Assembly: GCF_029285175.1 (NCBI RefSeq)
Contig: NZ_JABEDH010000001.1
Coordinates: 620,001-684,000 of the forward strand
Direction: 5' to 3'
DNA length: 64,000 nt
Source: Sulfitobacter sp. M05
GTDB taxonomy: Bacteria; Pseudomonadota; Alphaproteobacteria; Rhodobacterales; Rhodobacteraceae
In this document: one piece after another, positions 7,237 to 17,178 of the stretch
Position numbering within the stretch: position 1 is the stretch's first letter
Layout: the number at the start of each line of letters is the position of its first letter
Notes under the pieces: model-generated
Databases searched by the model: none
The model's input: only the letters and a program-made list of their open reading frames with translations
Told to the model about the DNA's origin: nothing
Program-made: the position numbers and the translations under genes

Positions 7237-10200
7237 TGGCAACGGTCCTTTTTTCGGTCGCAGGTGCGGCCATTGGTGGTTCTGTCGGGGGCACCCTTGC
7301 AGGCCTGTCGTCTGTCGCTATCGGACGGGCAGTCGGCGCAACATTGGGGCGGGTCATTGATCAGCGTCTGTTGGGGCAGGGTGGTCAGGCGATTGAAACC
7401 GGCAAAGTTGACCGCTTTCGGATCACCAGCGCGGGTGAGGGTGACCCGATCGCGCAGGTGTATGGGCGGATGCGTCTGGGCGGGCATGTGATTTGGGCCT
7501 CTGATTTTCAGGAAACCACCCAGACCACGGGGGGCGGTAAGGGGAGCCGGTCGCAACCCACGACAACCGAGTACAGCTATTCTGTTAGCTTGGCGATTGC
7601 GCTTTGTGAGGGGGAGGTTACCCGTATTGGCCGGGTTTGGGCCGACGGTGAGGAAGTGGCGCGTGGCGGATTGAATATGCGTGTCTACACCGGATCCTCC
7701 GATCAATTGCCTGACCCGGTGATGGAAGCGGTTGAAGGGGCGGGCAGGGTGCCGGCCTATCGGGGGACGGCCTATGTTGTTCTTGAAGACCTTGATCTGG
7801 CTCCGTTTGGTAACCGTATTCCGCAGTTCTCGTTTGAAGTTTTACGCCCCGAACAGCCAGAGGCGCCGGACCGGGCCTATACCCCGGCATTCGGCATCGA
7901 GGGGGTCGCCCTTATCCCGGGGACAGGGGAATATGCGCTGGCAACAACGGCGGTCAATATTGCGGCAGAGACCGGCGTTTTCAAAAGTGCAAACGTATCA
8001 ACGCCGGCAGGAAAGCCGGATTTTGCGGTTGCGACAGAAGCAATGAACGAAGAATTGCCCAACCTCAAGGCGGCCTCCTTGGTGGTGTCATGGTTCGGGG
8101 ATGACCTGCGTTGCGGCGAATGCACCATACGTCCCAAGGTCGAAAACACCTTTCAGGAAGGCGAGAACATGCCTTGGGTGTCCTCGGGGCTGACGCGCGG
8201 GAATGCGCAGGTGATTGTGCAGGACGAGGCGGGGCGGCCAATTTATGGCGGTACACCTACGGATACCTCTGTGATCGAAGCGATTCAGTCATTGAACGAG
8301 GCGGGGAATGCGGTGATGTTTTATCCGTTTATCCTGATGGATCAGTTTACCGAGAACGGACTGCCGGATCCCTATAGTGATGCGCCGCACCAGCCGCGCC
8401 TGCCATGGCGGGGCAGGATCACATTGTCCAAAGCGCCGGGCCAGCCAGACAGTCCAGACGGTACAACATTGGCGGCCGAACAGGTTGCCGCGTTTTTTGG
8501 CACTGCGACTGCGGCAAGTTTTGCTCTTGAGGACGGTCAGGTTGTTTTTCTGGATGGGCAAGGCAGCGCCGGAGCGGATGGTGGGGAGGATAGCGAAGCC
8601 GGTGAGGGTGAAGACACGGGAGAAGTGGTCTATCAGGACAATCCAGCGGATTGGTCGTTTTCCCGCTTTATCTTGCATAATGCGATGCTCTGTGCCGCTG
8701 CTGGCGGGATCGAGGCGTTTTGCATTGGTTCAGAGATGCGCGGGCTGACCCAAATCCGTGGCGCGGGCGGGGTTTTTATCGCCGTTCAACACCTTGTCGC
8801 ATTGGCCGCAGAGGTGCGCAGTATTCTGGGACCGGACACCAAGATCAGCTATGCGGCGGATTGGTCAGAGTATTTCGGGCATCAGCCACAAGACGGCACC
8901 GGGGACCGTTACTTTCATCTGGACCCCCTATGGGCCGATCCGAACATCGACTTCATAGGTATTGATAACTACATGCCGCTTGCCGATTGGCGCGACAAGC
9001 CCGGACATCTGGACGCAGAAGCGTGGAATTCAATGTATGATCTCGACTACCTCAAAAGCAATATTGAAGGTGGGGAGGGGTATGATTGGTATTACCATTC
9101 CGCCGAGGCCCGTGACGCGCAAATCCGGACGGAGATTTCAGACGGCGCGCATCTGGAGCCATGGGTGTATCGCTACAAGGATATTCGGGGCTGGTGGGAG
9201 AACTTTCATCACGAACGTATCAACGGGGTGCGTCAGGCGTCTGCCACGGCTTGGGAGCCGATGTCCAAGCCGATCTGGTTTACCGAATATGGATGTGCTG
9301 CCATCAACAAAGGGGCCAACCAGCCCAATAAATTTCTGGATCGCAAGAGTTCCGAAAGCAAACTGCCGTATTATTCCAGCGGTGCGCGGGACGAGCTGAT
9401 GCAGATGCAGTATCTGCGGGCGGTGATCTCTTATTGGGATGATCCTGCGCATAACCCGCTGTCCACTGAATACGAAGGGCGGATGCTGGACATGCGCCGC
9501 GCTTATGTTTGGGCCTTTGACACGCGTCCCTATCCGTTTTTTCCCAATAACATCGAGAAATGGAGTGATGGCGACAATTACACCCGTGGGCATTGGATCA
9601 ACGGGCGCACGGCGGGGCGGTCGCTTGCTTCGGTGGTCAGTGAGATTTGCAGACGCGCTGGGCTGGAAGCGTTCAGTACAGACGGGCTTTATGGGTATGT
9701 GCGCGGCTATGCTGTGGAGCAGGTGACAGAGGCGCGTTCAGCGCTGCAACCTTTGATGATCCGCTACGGGTTTGACGCGATTGAGCGCGGCGGGGTGTTG
9801 CAGTTTCGGATGCGGGACGGTCTGGAGCCGGTGACGCTTGATCCGGCCCTTCTGGCAGTTAGTGACGAACTGGAGGGCACAACCGAGCAGGTACGCGAGG
9901 CCGAAGCCGAGGTTTCCGGGCGGATGCGGTTACGGTTCGTGCAGGCGGATGCGGATTTCGAGGTGATCGCAGAGGAAGCGGTTCTTGCGGATGAGGCGAC
10001 ACATGCGGTGGCCGGGTCAGAGGTGAACATGGCCCTGACGCGTGGCGAGGGGCGACAGGTGGCCGAGCGCTGGCTGACCGAGGCGCGGGTCTCGCGGGAT
10101 ACGGTGCGCCTTGCCCTGCCGCCGTCGCAGCTTGGGCTGGGCGCGGGCGATGTGATCGAGGTGCCGGGCGACAAGGAAGAACGCGCTGCCCTGTACCGCA

Positions 10201-11252
10201 TTGATCGTGTTGAGAAATCCGATCTTCAGTTGATTGAAGCTGTGCGCATTGAGCCGCAGGTTTATGATGTCGCTGACATTTTCGACAATCTGGTGAAGGC
10301 GCGCCAGTTTGTGGCCCCCACACCGGTGGTTTCGCATTTTTTGGACCTTCCGTTGTTGCGCGGTGACGAGGTGGCACATGCCCCGCATATCGCAGCAACG
10401 GCGCAGCCTTGGCCCGGGCCTGTTGCGCTGTATCAATCCAGCATGGATGCAAATTATCAGATCAACAAAATCATTGGCTCCCGCGCGACAATGGGGGTGA
10501 CGCGGAGTGCCATGCCTTTCGCCCGTGCCGGTGTGTTGGATCGTGGTGAGGTGCTGGAAGTGGCGTTGATCAACGGTACATTGTCGTCGGTGAGCGAAGA
10601 CGCGCTGTTGTCGGGAGCAAATATGGCGGCCATCGGGGACGGGAGTTCGGATCAATGGGAAATTTTCCAGTTCGCGCAAGCGGAACTGGTCGGCCCGCAG
10701 ACCTATTGGTTGAAAACCCGGTTGAGGGGGCAGGCGGGATCAGATGGTTTGATGCCGGGTGTTTGGCCCGCGGGGTCAAAGTTTGTCTTGCTGGACGGGG
10801 TACCGGAGCAGATCGAATTAAGCCCGAACCTGCGCCGTGTGGCACAGAATTTCCGGATCGGACCGGCGAAACGCAGCAACGATGATCCGTCTTACGGCCA
10901 TCTGGTAGAGGCCTTTGACGGAAACGGGCTACGCCCCTACAGCCCATGTCATCTGCGCGGTAGCAAATTGGCAAACGGTGATGTCGCGTTGAGCTGGATC
11001 AGACGGACGCGGATTGATGGGGACGGGTGGGACGGCCCCGAGGTCCCCCTTGGTGAAGAAAACGAAAGTTATGTTGTGCGCATTGGGCAGGGCGCAACGG
11101 TGGTTCGTGAAACGCTGGTGGCGGCGGCGCAGTGGGAATACACGACCGGCATGCAGGTCGAAGACGGCATAGCCGGCCCGTTTGATGTTGCCGTGGCGCA
11201 GGTGTCGGCCTCCTATGGGGCTGGGTTGTTTGGCCAGCTTAGGATCGGTTGA
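7236..11252 (+). CDS. GTA tail fibre/baseplate megatron protein (g15)
   Basis: At 1338 residues this is the largest GTA gene product and the host-contacting baseplate protein. It starts with a Gly/Ala-rich hydrophobic stretch (GAAIGGSVGGTLAGLSSVAIG). A glycoside-hydrolase-like TIM barrel follows (about residues 430-740; FCIGSEMRGL near 494, FIGIDNYMPLADW, WFTEYGC near 681). A phage tail-3 domain lies at about 780-950 and a C-terminal receptor-binding region closes the protein. The frame is intact, so the GTA tail looks functional. It is translationally coupled to g14 and to the small gene after it. Confidence 0.93.
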   Translation: MATVLFSVAGAAIGGSVGGTLAGLSSVAIGRAVGATLGRVIDQRLLGQGGQAIETGKVDRFRITSAGEGDPIAQVYGRMRLGGHVIWASDFQETTQTTGGGKGSRSQPTTTEYSYSVSLAIALCEGEVTRIGRVWADGEEVARGGLNMRVYTGSSDQLPDPVMEAVEGAGRVPAYRGTAYVVLEDLDLAPFGNRIPQFSFEVLRPEQPEAPDRAYTPAFGIEGVALIPGTGEYALATTAVNIAAETGVFKSANVSTPAGKPDFAVATEAMNEELPNLKAASLVVSWFGDDLRCGECTIRPKVENTFQEGENMPWVSSGLTRGNAQVIVQDEAGRPIYGGTPTDTSVIEAIQSLNEAGNAVMFYPFILMDQFTENGLPDPYSDAPHQPRLPWRGRITLSKAPGQPDSPDGTTLAAEQVAAFFGTATAASFALEDGQVVFLDGQGSAGADGGEDSEAGEGEDTGEVVYQDNPADWSFSRFILHNAMLCAAAGGIEAFCIGSEMRGLTQIRGAGGVFIAVQHLVALAAEVRSILGPDTKISYAADWSEYFGHQPQDGTGDRYFHLDPLWADPNIDFIGIDNYMPLADWRDKPGHLDAEAWNSMYDLDYLKSNIEGGEGYDWYYHSAEARDAQIRTEISDGAHLEPWVYRYKDIRGWWENFHHERINGVRQASATAWEPMSKPIWFTEYGCAAINKGANQPNKFLDRKSSESKLPYYSSGARDELMQMQYLRAVISYWDDPAHNPLSTEYEGRMLDMRRAYVWAFDTRPYPFFPNNIEKWSDGDNYTRGHWINGRTAGRSLASVVSEICRRAGLEAFSTDGLYGYVRGYAVEQVTEARSALQPLMIRYGFDAIERGGVLQFRMRDGLEPVTLDPALLAVSDELEGTTEQVREAEAEVSGRMRLRFVQADADFEVIAEEAVLADEATHAVAGSEVNMALTRGEGRQVAERWLTEARVSRDTVRLALPPSQLGLGAGDVIEVPGDKEERAALYRIDRVEKSDLQLIEAVRIEPQVYDVADIFDNLVKARQFVAPTPVVSHFLDLPLLRGDEVAHAPHIAATAQPWPGPVALYQSSMDANYQINKIIGSRATMGVTRSAMPFARAGVLDRGEVLEVALINGTLSSVSEDALLSGANMAAIGDGSSDQWEIFQFAQAELVGPQTYWLKTRLRGQAGSDGLMPGVWPAGSKFVLLDGVPEQIELSPNLRRVAQNFRIGPAKRSNDDPSYGHLVEAFDGNGLRPYSPCHLRGSKLANGDVALSWIRRTRIDGDGWDGPEVPLGEENESYVVRIGQGATVVRETLVAAAQWEYTTGMQVEDGIAGPFDVAVAQVSASYGAGLFGQLRIG

Positions 11253-11554
11253 TGCGCACGGTGCGTTACAGTGACGTTTCGGCGGCGGCCCGTGTCATGT
11301 TGGCCACGCCGCCGGCCTTTCGGGCGCTGGTATGTCATCGCATGATCCGCGAAGCAGAATTTGCCGATCGCTATGTCAGGCGGCTGGGCAGGTTGCATCC
11401 TGCATGGGGGAACGGCACATTGTTAGCGGCCGCGCGGCGGCGACGGCTGGCTCAGGAACCAAGTTTTTCTGATTGTGAGTATTGCGTCTGTTTCCAGCAC
11501 GTTCTCAACGCACTGCATCCTATTGGGCCAAGAATTGAATGTAAGGCCCGCTGA
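11252..11554 (+). CDS. Small conserved protein at the end of the GTA operon
   Basis: A 100-residue Arg/Ala-rich protein starting at the ATG that overlaps the g15 stop (TGATG at 11250-11254). It is predicted soluble, with a C-terminal Cys cluster (DCEYCVCFQ). It resembles the short uncharacterised proteins that follow g15 in other Rhodobacterales (sequence pattern VRYSDVSAAARVMLATPPAFRALV). Whether it belongs to the particle or is only co-transcribed cannot be read from the sequence. No function is claimed. Confidence 0.7.
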   Translation: MRTVRYSDVSAAARVMLATPPAFRALVCHRMIREAEFADRYVRRLGRLHPAWGNGTLLAAARRRRLAQEPSFSDCEYCVCFQHVLNALHPIGPRIECKAR

Positions 11555-11647
11555 CATATCAACACTACAAATGCCCGCCATCACAGGTTTGCGTTTTGAA
11601 ACCCTGAGCCGAATGGGCTAAGGAGGACAGAGCAAAAGGATGTGATC

Positions 11648-12460
11648 ATGGCAGAACCCGAAAGAAAAGTCACCGCGCTGGATCCGGTATGGGATCAGAT
11701 TTCGCGTGAGGCGCAGCAGGCGGTTCAGGACGAACCGCTGATTGGTGGGTTTGTACATGCCTGTATCCTGCATCACAAATCCATCGAAAAGGCATTGTCC
11801 TACCGGATTGCGGCGAAGCTGGCGTCGAACGAGATGTCGATGGTTGTCGTGCGCGAGATGGTCGAGGAAGCCTATGCTGAAGATCCTGAACTGGTCGAAT
11901 CTGCCCGTTCTGATTTGATGGCAATTTATGAGCGTGATCCGGCGTGCCACCGCTTGGCCCAGCCGATCCTGTATTTCAAAGGATATCAGGCGGTTCAGGC
12001 CTATCGTGTCGGACATCACCTTTGGGCGAAGGGGCGTGTCGACCTTGCCTATTTCGTGCAAATGCGGGTGAGCGAGATTTTTGGTGTTGATATTCATCCC
12101 GGCGCGCGCATTGGGAAGGGGATCATGATTGATCATGCGCATTCTATCGTGATCGGGGAAACCGCTGTTGTCGGGGACAATGTGTCGATGCTGCATTCGG
12201 TCACGCTTGGCGGTACCGGCAAGGAAGAAGAGGACCGCCACCCCAAGATCGGCGATGGCGTGTTGATCGGAGCCGGTGCAAAGGTGTTGGGCAATATCAA
12301 GGTTGGCCATTGCAGTCGCATCGCCGCGGGATCGGTGGTCTTGGATGAGGTGCCGCCCTGCAAGACAGTGGCCGGTATTCCAGCGCGGATTGTTGGCGAG
12401 GCAGGTTGTGATCAGCCGTCAATTTCCATGGACCATATGTTTGGCCCGAAAGACGCCTAA
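11648..12460 (+). CDS. cysE: Serine O-acetyltransferase
   Basis: Makes O-acetylserine from serine and acetyl-CoA for cysteine synthesis in the cytoplasm. The 270-residue protein has the N-terminal helical SATase domain (DPVWDQISREAQQAVQDEP) and the C-terminal left-handed beta-helix with hexapeptide repeats (GVDIHPGARIGKGIMIDHAHSIVIGETAVVGDNVS). The catalytic DH pair is in MIDHAHS. ATG 11648 has AAAAGGA eight bases upstream; a GTG at 11642 is less likely. Presence of cysE just after the GTA cluster matches R. capsulatus. Confidence 0.95.
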   Translation: MAEPERKVTALDPVWDQISREAQQAVQDEPLIGGFVHACILHHKSIEKALSYRIAAKLASNEMSMVVVREMVEEAYAEDPELVESARSDLMAIYERDPACHRLAQPILYFKGYQAVQAYRVGHHLWAKGRVDLAYFVQMRVSEIFGVDIHPGARIGKGIMIDHAHSIVIGETAVVGDNVSMLHSVTLGGTGKEEEDRHPKIGDGVLIGAGAKVLGNIKVGHCSRIAAGSVVLDEVPPCKTVAGIPARIVGEAGCDQPSISMDHMFGPKDA

Positions 12461-12494
12461 AATGTCCGCCCTTTAACCTGAACATTTCGTATCA

Positions 12495-12538
12495 CCGATG
12501 TCCCGAGAACGCGCAGCGTGGCGTGGCAGGGCATTGGG
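12495..12538. repeat. Dispersed GGGCATTGG repeat, copy 1
   Basis: The left arm at 12495-12518 (begins CCGATGTCCCGAGAACGCGC) and the right arm CAGGGCATTGG at 12528-12538 form an imperfect inverted repeat downstream of cysE. The same core recurs at 12697, 19721, 37612 and 48172. Confidence 0.6.
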
Positions 12539-12584
12539 GGTTAATGTTTAAGGTCGGGCGCTATAATAGTACTGATTTGAAACG

Positions 12585-12616
12585 AAAAAAGGCCAGGGCG
12601 TGCCCCGGCCTTTTTT
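12585..12616. terminator. Bidirectional terminator between cysE and pdhC
   Basis: AAAAAAGGCC (12585-12594) pairs with GGCCTTTTTT (12607-12616), with additional GGGC/GCCC pairing in between. It gives a U-tract on both strands, ending cysE from the left and the pdh operon from the right. Confidence 0.85.
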
Positions 12617-12696
12617 GATATCGGCACCAGACGGTGCGCCGTCAACGCCGTTTGCATTAACCCTACATCACCTCATGCATCCCCGTTACTTTGTAA

Positions 12697-12720
12697 CGCT
12701 GCGCGTTCTCGGGGCATTGG
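12697..12720. repeat. Dispersed GGGCATTGG repeat, copy 2
   Basis: Begins CGCTGCGCGTTCTCGGGGCA and ends CATTGG. It is nearly the reverse complement of the arm at 12495-12518, so the cysE/pdhC terminator is bracketed by two opposed copies. The rest of 12461-12794 (334 bases) holds only these repeats and the terminator, with no gene seen. Confidence 0.6.
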
Positions 12721-12794
12721 GATATGATACACCTCAGGGGATAGGCCGGAGGCTTTCGGCGATGCTGTCTATATTAACGCAAACTCGAAACGCG

Positions 12795-14111
12795 CTAGGC
12801 CAGCATCGTCATCGGTGCTTCGAGATTGTCCTTGATCGCATTCAGCAGTTCTGCCCCCAGGGCCCCGTCAATAACACGGTGATCCACCGAAAGCGTGACG
12901 GACATCACCGTAGCAATGGCCAGTTCGCCATCGGCACCAACGACCGGTTTCTTAACCCCTGCACCCACGGCCAGAATGGCACCATGTGGCGGGTTAATGA
13001 CCGCATCGAAATTGTCGATGCCCATCATACCAAGGTTCGAAATGGCAAAGCTGCCGCCTTGATATTCATGCGGTGCAAGCTTGCGGTCGCGGGCCCGACC
13101 GGCGAGGTCTTTCATCTCAGCAGAGAGGGCAGAAAGCGATTTCATCTCGGCGTCTTTCAACACGGGCGTAAACAAACCGCCCTCGATGGCCACAGCGACG
13201 GCCACATCGGAGGGCTTTAGTTTTAGTGTCCGGTCACCGGCCCAAACGGAATTGGCTTCTGGCACCTGTTGCAGGGCCAGCGCGCAGGCCTTGATGATAA
13301 AGTCGTTAACTGACAGTTTTACACCGCGCGCTTCAAGCTGCTTGTTCAGCTGACCGCGGAAGACCATCAGGTTATCAAGCTGAATATCGCGGCGCAGATA
13401 GAAATGCGGCACGGTCTGCTTCGCTTCGGTCAGGCGGGCAGCGATGGTCTTGCGCATACCGTCAAGTTTGACCTCTTCGAATTCACGGCCTTCGTACATC
13501 TTGAGGATCGCGTCGGTTGACGGGCCGCTGGCCTGTGGGGCTGTCGCGGGTGCTGAGGCTGTGGCAGCTGTGGTCGCAGTCGCGGCCTTGGGGGCGTCCG
13601 ATTTGCTCAAGCCTTCGACATCGGCTTTGACAATGCGGCCACGCGGGCCGGATCCTTTGATGTTGTTCAGTTCAATCCCTTTGTCAGCAGCAATCCGGCG
13701 GGCGAGGGGGGAGGCAAAAACCCGGCTGCCATCCGGTGCCGCAGGGGCGGCGGGTGCCGGTTTGCTTTCGTTAACTGGCGTGGCGGATTCTGTTGCCGGT
13801 TCGGCCTTGGTTTCGGATTGTGGCGCGGGTGCCGCATCTGAGGACATGGCAATGTCACCGGCGCTTTCACCATCTTCCAACAGCACGGCGATGGCGGTGT
13901 TCACTTTCACCCCTTCCGTGCCGTCTTCGATCAGGATCTTGCCGATCACCCCTTCATCGACGGCTTCGAATTCCATCGTTGCCTTGTCGGTTTCGATCTC
14001 GGCCAGAACATCGCCAGAGGCCACTGTGTCGCCCTCTTTGACCAGCCACTTGGCAAGCGTGCCTTCTTCCATTGTTGGCGAGAGGGCGGGCATGAGAATT
14101 TCTATAGGCAT
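12795..14111 (-). CDS. pdhC: Pyruvate dehydrogenase E2, dihydrolipoyl acetyltransferase
   Basis: Core subunit of the pyruvate dehydrogenase complex, passing acetyl groups from lipoyl-lysine to CoA. The 438 residues comprise an N-terminal lipoyl domain with lipoyl-lysine K43 (ETDKATMEF), an Ala/Pro/Thr-rich linker, an E1/E3-binding domain ([22 protein letters not shown], about 130-165), a second flexible linker, and the catalytic domain ending in [14 protein letters not shown]. It starts 12 bases after pdhB with GGAGCGG upstream. A single lipoyl domain is normal for alphaproteobacteria. Confidence 0.96.
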   Translation of the reverse strand: MPIEILMPALSPTMEEGTLAKWLVKEGDTVASGDVLAEIETDKATMEFEAVDEGVIGKILIEDGTEGVKVNTAIAVLLEDGESAGDIAMSSDAAPAPQSETKAEPATESATPVNESKPAPAAPAAPDGSRVFASPLARRIAADKGIELNNIKGSGPRGRIVKADVEGLSKSDAPKAATATTAATASAPATAPQASGPSTDAILKMYEGREFEEVKLDGMRKTIAARLTEAKQTVPHFYLRRDIQLDNLMVFRGQLNKQLEARGVKLSVNDFIIKACALALQQVPEANSVWAGDRTLKLKPSDVAVAVAIEGGLFTPVLKDAEMKSLSALSAEMKDLAGRARDRKLAPHEYQGGSFAISNLGMMGIDNFDAVINPPHGAILAVGAGVKKPVVGADGELAIATVMSVTLSVDHRVIDGALGAELLNAIKDNLEAPMTMLA

Positions 14112-14123
14112 CGTGTCCGCTCC

Positions 14124-15503
14124 TTATTTGTAGGTTACTTTTTTCACCGCGGCGATAACCTCGTCTGTGGTCAGCAACGCGTGTTTTTCAAGGTTCGCCG
14201 CATAGGGCATGGGTACATCTTTGCCTGTGCAATTGATGACCGGCGCGTCGAGGTAATCAAAGGCTTCTTGCATCACGACAGAAGAGATGTAGTTGCCGAC
14301 AGAGCCCTGCGGCCAGCCCTCTTCGACGGTGACCAAACGGTTGGTTTTCATAACCGAATTCAGGATTGCGCCGGTGTCCATCGGGCGCAGCGTGCGCAGG
14401 TCGATGACTTCGGCGTTAATCCCTTCTTCAGCCAGTTTATCTGCGGCTTCAAGCGCATAGCTCATCCCGATGCCAAAGCTGACGATGGTGACGTCCTCAC
14501 CTTCGCGCCAGATGCGGGCCTTGCCGAAAGGAACCGTATAATCATCCAATTCAGGCACATCGAAACTGCGCCCGTAAAGGATTTCATTCTCCAGAAAGAT
14601 CACCGGGTTCGGATCGCGGATCGCGGTTTTCATCAACCCCTTATAGTCGGAGGCAGAATAGGGCATCGCAACCTTGAGGCCGGGTACTTGCATGTACCAT
14701 GCGGCGTAATCCTGCGAATGCTGTGCGCCCACACGGGCGGCGGCACCGTTGGGGCCACGGAACACCATCGGCGCTCCCATCTGGCCGCCGGACATGTAAA
14801 GCGTCTTGGCGGCAGAGTTGATGATGTGGTCGATTGCCTGCATCGCAAAGTTGAAGGTCATGAATTCGACAATCGGACGCAATCCGCCAAAGGCGGCGCC
14901 GGTTGCAATGCCGGCAAACCCGTGTTCGGTGATCGGCGTGTCGATGACCCGCTTGCTGCCGAACTCTTCCAGCATTCCCTGCGAGATTTTATAGGCCCCC
15001 TGATATTCGGCGACCTCTTCCCCCATCAGGAAAACACTGTCGTCGCGGCGCATTTCTTCGGACATGCCGTCGCGCAGCGCTTCGCGCACTGTTTGCTGCT
15101 TTAACGGTGTGCCCCCCGGCCAGTCGGGGGAGGTGTCAACTTGCGGTTCCGGGTGGCTCATGCCGGCGGCGGGCGCATCCTCTGAAGATTGGGCTTTGTC
15201 GGCAGGGACAGGTGCGCTGGCTTTTTCGGCGGGCGCATTGGCGATGTCATCCGCACTTTCGCCCTCTTCCAGCAGCACGGCAATAGCGACATTTACCTTT
15301 ACACCTTCGGTGCCCTCGGCCACCAGAATTTTGCCGATTACGCCTTCGTCGACGGCTTCGAACTCCATTGTGGCCTTGTCGGTTTCGATCTCGGCCAGAA
15401 TATCGCCGGAGGAGACAGTGTCGCCCTCCTTGACCAGCCATTTCGCCAATGTGCCTTCTTCCATTGTGGGGCTCAGGGCGGGCATCAGGATTTCAGTTGC
15501 CAT
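14124..15503 (-). CDS. pdhB: Pyruvate dehydrogenase E1 beta with lipoyl domain
   Basis: Beta subunit of the E1 component. The 459-residue protein has an N-terminal lipoyl domain (K43 in ETDKATMEF), a Pro/Ala-rich linker to about residue 130, then the transketolase pyrimidine-binding and C-terminal domains ([39 protein letters not shown]). The added lipoyl domain is a known alphaproteobacterial feature. Its lipoyl domain is almost identical to that of pdhC. It starts three bases after the pdhA stop, so the three genes form one operon. Confidence 0.96.
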   Translation of the reverse strand: MATEILMPALSPTMEEGTLAKWLVKEGDTVSSGDILAEIETDKATMEFEAVDEGVIGKILVAEGTEGVKVNVAIAVLLEEGESADDIANAPAEKASAPVPADKAQSSEDAPAAGMSHPEPQVDTSPDWPGGTPLKQQTVREALRDGMSEEMRRDDSVFLMGEEVAEYQGAYKISQGMLEEFGSKRVIDTPITEHGFAGIATGAAFGGLRPIVEFMTFNFAMQAIDHIINSAAKTLYMSGGQMGAPMVFRGPNGAAARVGAQHSQDYAAWYMQVPGLKVAMPYSASDYKGLMKTAIRDPNPVIFLENEILYGRSFDVPELDDYTVPFGKARIWREGEDVTIVSFGIGMSYALEAADKLAEEGINAEVIDLRTLRPMDTGAILNSVMKTNRLVTVEEGWPQGSVGNYISSVVMQEAFDYLDAPVINCTGKDVPMPYAANLEKHALLTTDEVIAAVKKVTYK

Positions 15504-15506
15504 GGG

Positions 15507-16508
15507 TTAAGCCTCCATCTCTGCGTAAATATCGGTCCAAAGTTCTTCCAAAGCGGGCTCTGGCGAGGTTTTGGCAAATTCGGCGCTATCGTTGACAACT
15601 TTCTTAATATCTTTGTCCATCGCCTTGAGGTCGTCTTCGGTGGCGTGTTTGCCGGTCAGTAACAGAGTGCGGACGGCTTCGATCGGGTCGCGTTCGTCGC
15701 GCATCTTTTGCACCTCTTCACGGGTCCGGTACTTCGCCGGATCAGACATCGAATGCCCCCGATAACGGTAGGTTTTGATTTCCAGAATGTACGGACCCTT
15801 GCCAGAGCGGCAATGCGCCACGGCGGTTTCGCCGGCAGCTTTCACGGCCAGAACATCCATGCCATCCACCGCTTCGCCGAGGATGCCAAAGGCTTTACCG
15901 CGTTCCCAGATTTCGGCAGAGGAGGTCGAGCGTTGCTGCGAGGTACCCATGGCGTATTGGTTGTTCTCAATGACAAAAATACAGGGCAGCGACCAAAGCG
16001 CGGCCATATTGAAGGTCTCGTAAACCTGTCCCTGATTTGCGGCACCATCCCCGAAATAGGTAAAGGTGACACGCCCGTTTTCCTTGTATTTATCTGAAAA
16101 AGCCAGCCCGGCCCCCAAGGGCACCTGCGCCGCCACAATGCCGTGGCCGCCGTAAAAATGCTTTTCCTTGCTAAACATATGCATGGAGCCACCCTTGCCT
16201 TTGGAGTATCCCCCCTCGCGGCCAGTCAGCTCGGCCATGACTCCGTTCGGGTCCATGCCGCAGGCCAGCATGTGACCGTGATCGCGGTAAGAGGTGATGC
16301 GTTTGTCGCCCTCTTCTGCGGCAGCCTCAAGGCCGACCACCACGGCCTCCTGACCGATATAGAGATGACAAAAGCCGCCAATCAAACCCATGCCATAGAG
16401 CTGGCCCGCTTTTTCTTCGAACCTGCGGATTAGCAACATGTCCTTATAGTAGGTCTTGAGTTCGTCCGCCGTCACGTTTGGTTTCTTGGTGGTTTTCTTT
16501 GCCGGCAT
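15507..16508 (-). CDS. pdhA: Pyruvate dehydrogenase E1 alpha
   Basis: Alpha subunit of the E1 decarboxylase (333 residues). The thiamine-diphosphate motif starts with GDG (153-155, FGDGAANQGQ) and ends with NN (182-183, ENNQYAMGTS). The loop segment YRYRGHSMSDPAKYRTREEV is present. ATG 16508 has GGAGG about nine bases upstream. It is the first gene of pdhA-pdhB-pdhC, and a perfect-armed 24-bp palindrome lies 37-60 bases upstream; the same palindrome precedes lpdA. Confidence 0.97.
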   Translation of the reverse strand: MPAKKTTKKPNVTADELKTYYKDMLLIRRFEEKAGQLYGMGLIGGFCHLYIGQEAVVVGLEAAAEEGDKRITSYRDHGHMLACGMDPNGVMAELTGREGGYSKGKGGSMHMFSKEKHFYGGHGIVAAQVPLGAGLAFSDKYKENGRVTFTYFGDGAANQGQVYETFNMAALWSLPCIFVIENNQYAMGTSQQRSTSSAEIWERGKAFGILGEAVDGMDVLAVKAAGETAVAHCRSGKGPYILEIKTYRYRGHSMSDPAKYRTREEVQKMRDERDPIEAVRTLLLTGKHATEDDLKAMDKDIKKVVNDSAEFAKTSPEPALEELWTDIYAEMEA

Positions 16509-16544
16509 GGGCCGTATCCTCCCGAAATACAGGTGCGAAGTAAA

Positions 16545-16568
16545 ATATAGTTTAGCGTTAAACTATAT
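16545..16568. promoter_or_regulatory. Palindromic operator upstream of pdhA
   Basis: ATATAGTTTA-N4-TAAACTATAT with perfect 10-bp arms, 37-60 bases before the pdhA start codon. A near copy (one arm mismatch) lies at the equivalent place upstream of lpdA. It probably binds a homodimeric regulator near the promoter. Confidence 0.75.
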
Positions 16569-16654
16569 CCTATCGGATTCGCAGGTCGAAGGGTAGGGGA
16601 TATTGAAAACCTTCTGCCAGCAACCGGAACAGGCGTGTAACCGACTGAAAACGT

Positions 16655-16954
16655 TCAGCGGATTACGATCTCGTCACTGCGCACCATGCCCAACACGCGG
16701 CGCGCTTGTTCGTCGAGCAGATCAAGATCAAGGTAATCGTCCGACATGCGCCGGGTCAGGTTCTCCATCCGCGCAACATCGCTGTCCACCTGTGCCAGTT
16801 TCTCGCGCAGATCTGCGCTTTCGGCGAGGATCTCGGCGCGGCGGAACAGTCCGAAGTCGCCCTGCACAGCGGCAAAGGTAAAATAAAGACTAAGCGCAAA
16901 GGCGATGGCAAAGAAAAACAATGTGCCAAATGCGGGGCGCGGGGTGTGGTTCAT
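16655..16954 (-). CDS. Septum formation initiator, DivIC/FtsB family
   Basis: A 99-residue bitopic membrane protein: one N-terminal transmembrane helix (LFFFAIAFALSLYFTFAA) followed by a periplasmic coiled coil (RRAEILAESADLREKLAQVDSDVARMENLTRRM) and the LDLLDEQARRVLGMV tail. In cell division FtsB/DivIC links early and late divisome proteins. ATG 16954 was chosen; the frame extends upstream but the extension adds no recognisable sequence. The position before pdhA is conserved in alphaproteobacteria. Confidence 0.87.
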   Translation of the reverse strand: MNHTPRPAFGTLFFFAIAFALSLYFTFAAVQGDFGLFRRAEILAESADLREKLAQVDSDVARMENLTRRMSDDYLDLDLLDEQARRVLGMVRSDEIVIR

Positions 16955-17065
16955 ACTGGTCTGCCTTGATGCGTCTCTTGATGGACGTGTCAGAACACTA
17001 TGCCACAGGTGATTCGCCATGTGAATCCCTATTGCGCCCAAACCCCTTATTTTCTGAGGTTTATT

Positions 17066-17159
17066 GCGTTTCGAGTACAACCTGAGACATCACGCACCCC
17101 TTTTCGCGTACGGCAAAAGATGGTGGCCACGCACAAGGGATCCCAGTTACTCGAAACGC
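17066..17159. repeat. 12-bp inverted repeat in the pgk-divIC spacer
   Basis: GCGTTTCGAGTA (17066-17077) and TACTCGAAACGC (17148-17159) are exact reverse complements about 70 bases apart. The core ACTCGAAACGC occurs again at 12782-12792, just beyond the pdhC stop. Function unknown. Confidence 0.5.
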
Positions 17160-17178
17160 TATAGGTATTTTTACATGA

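Noticed and set aside
1..11554. Possible prophage rather than GTA
   Set aside because: No integrase, repressor or attachment site is seen in the window; gene order, short tape measure and cysE synteny match the R. capsulatus gene transfer agent.
14181..15104. Long antisense frame opposite pdhB
   Set aside because: Shadow frame of a well-defined gene; no recognisable protein features.
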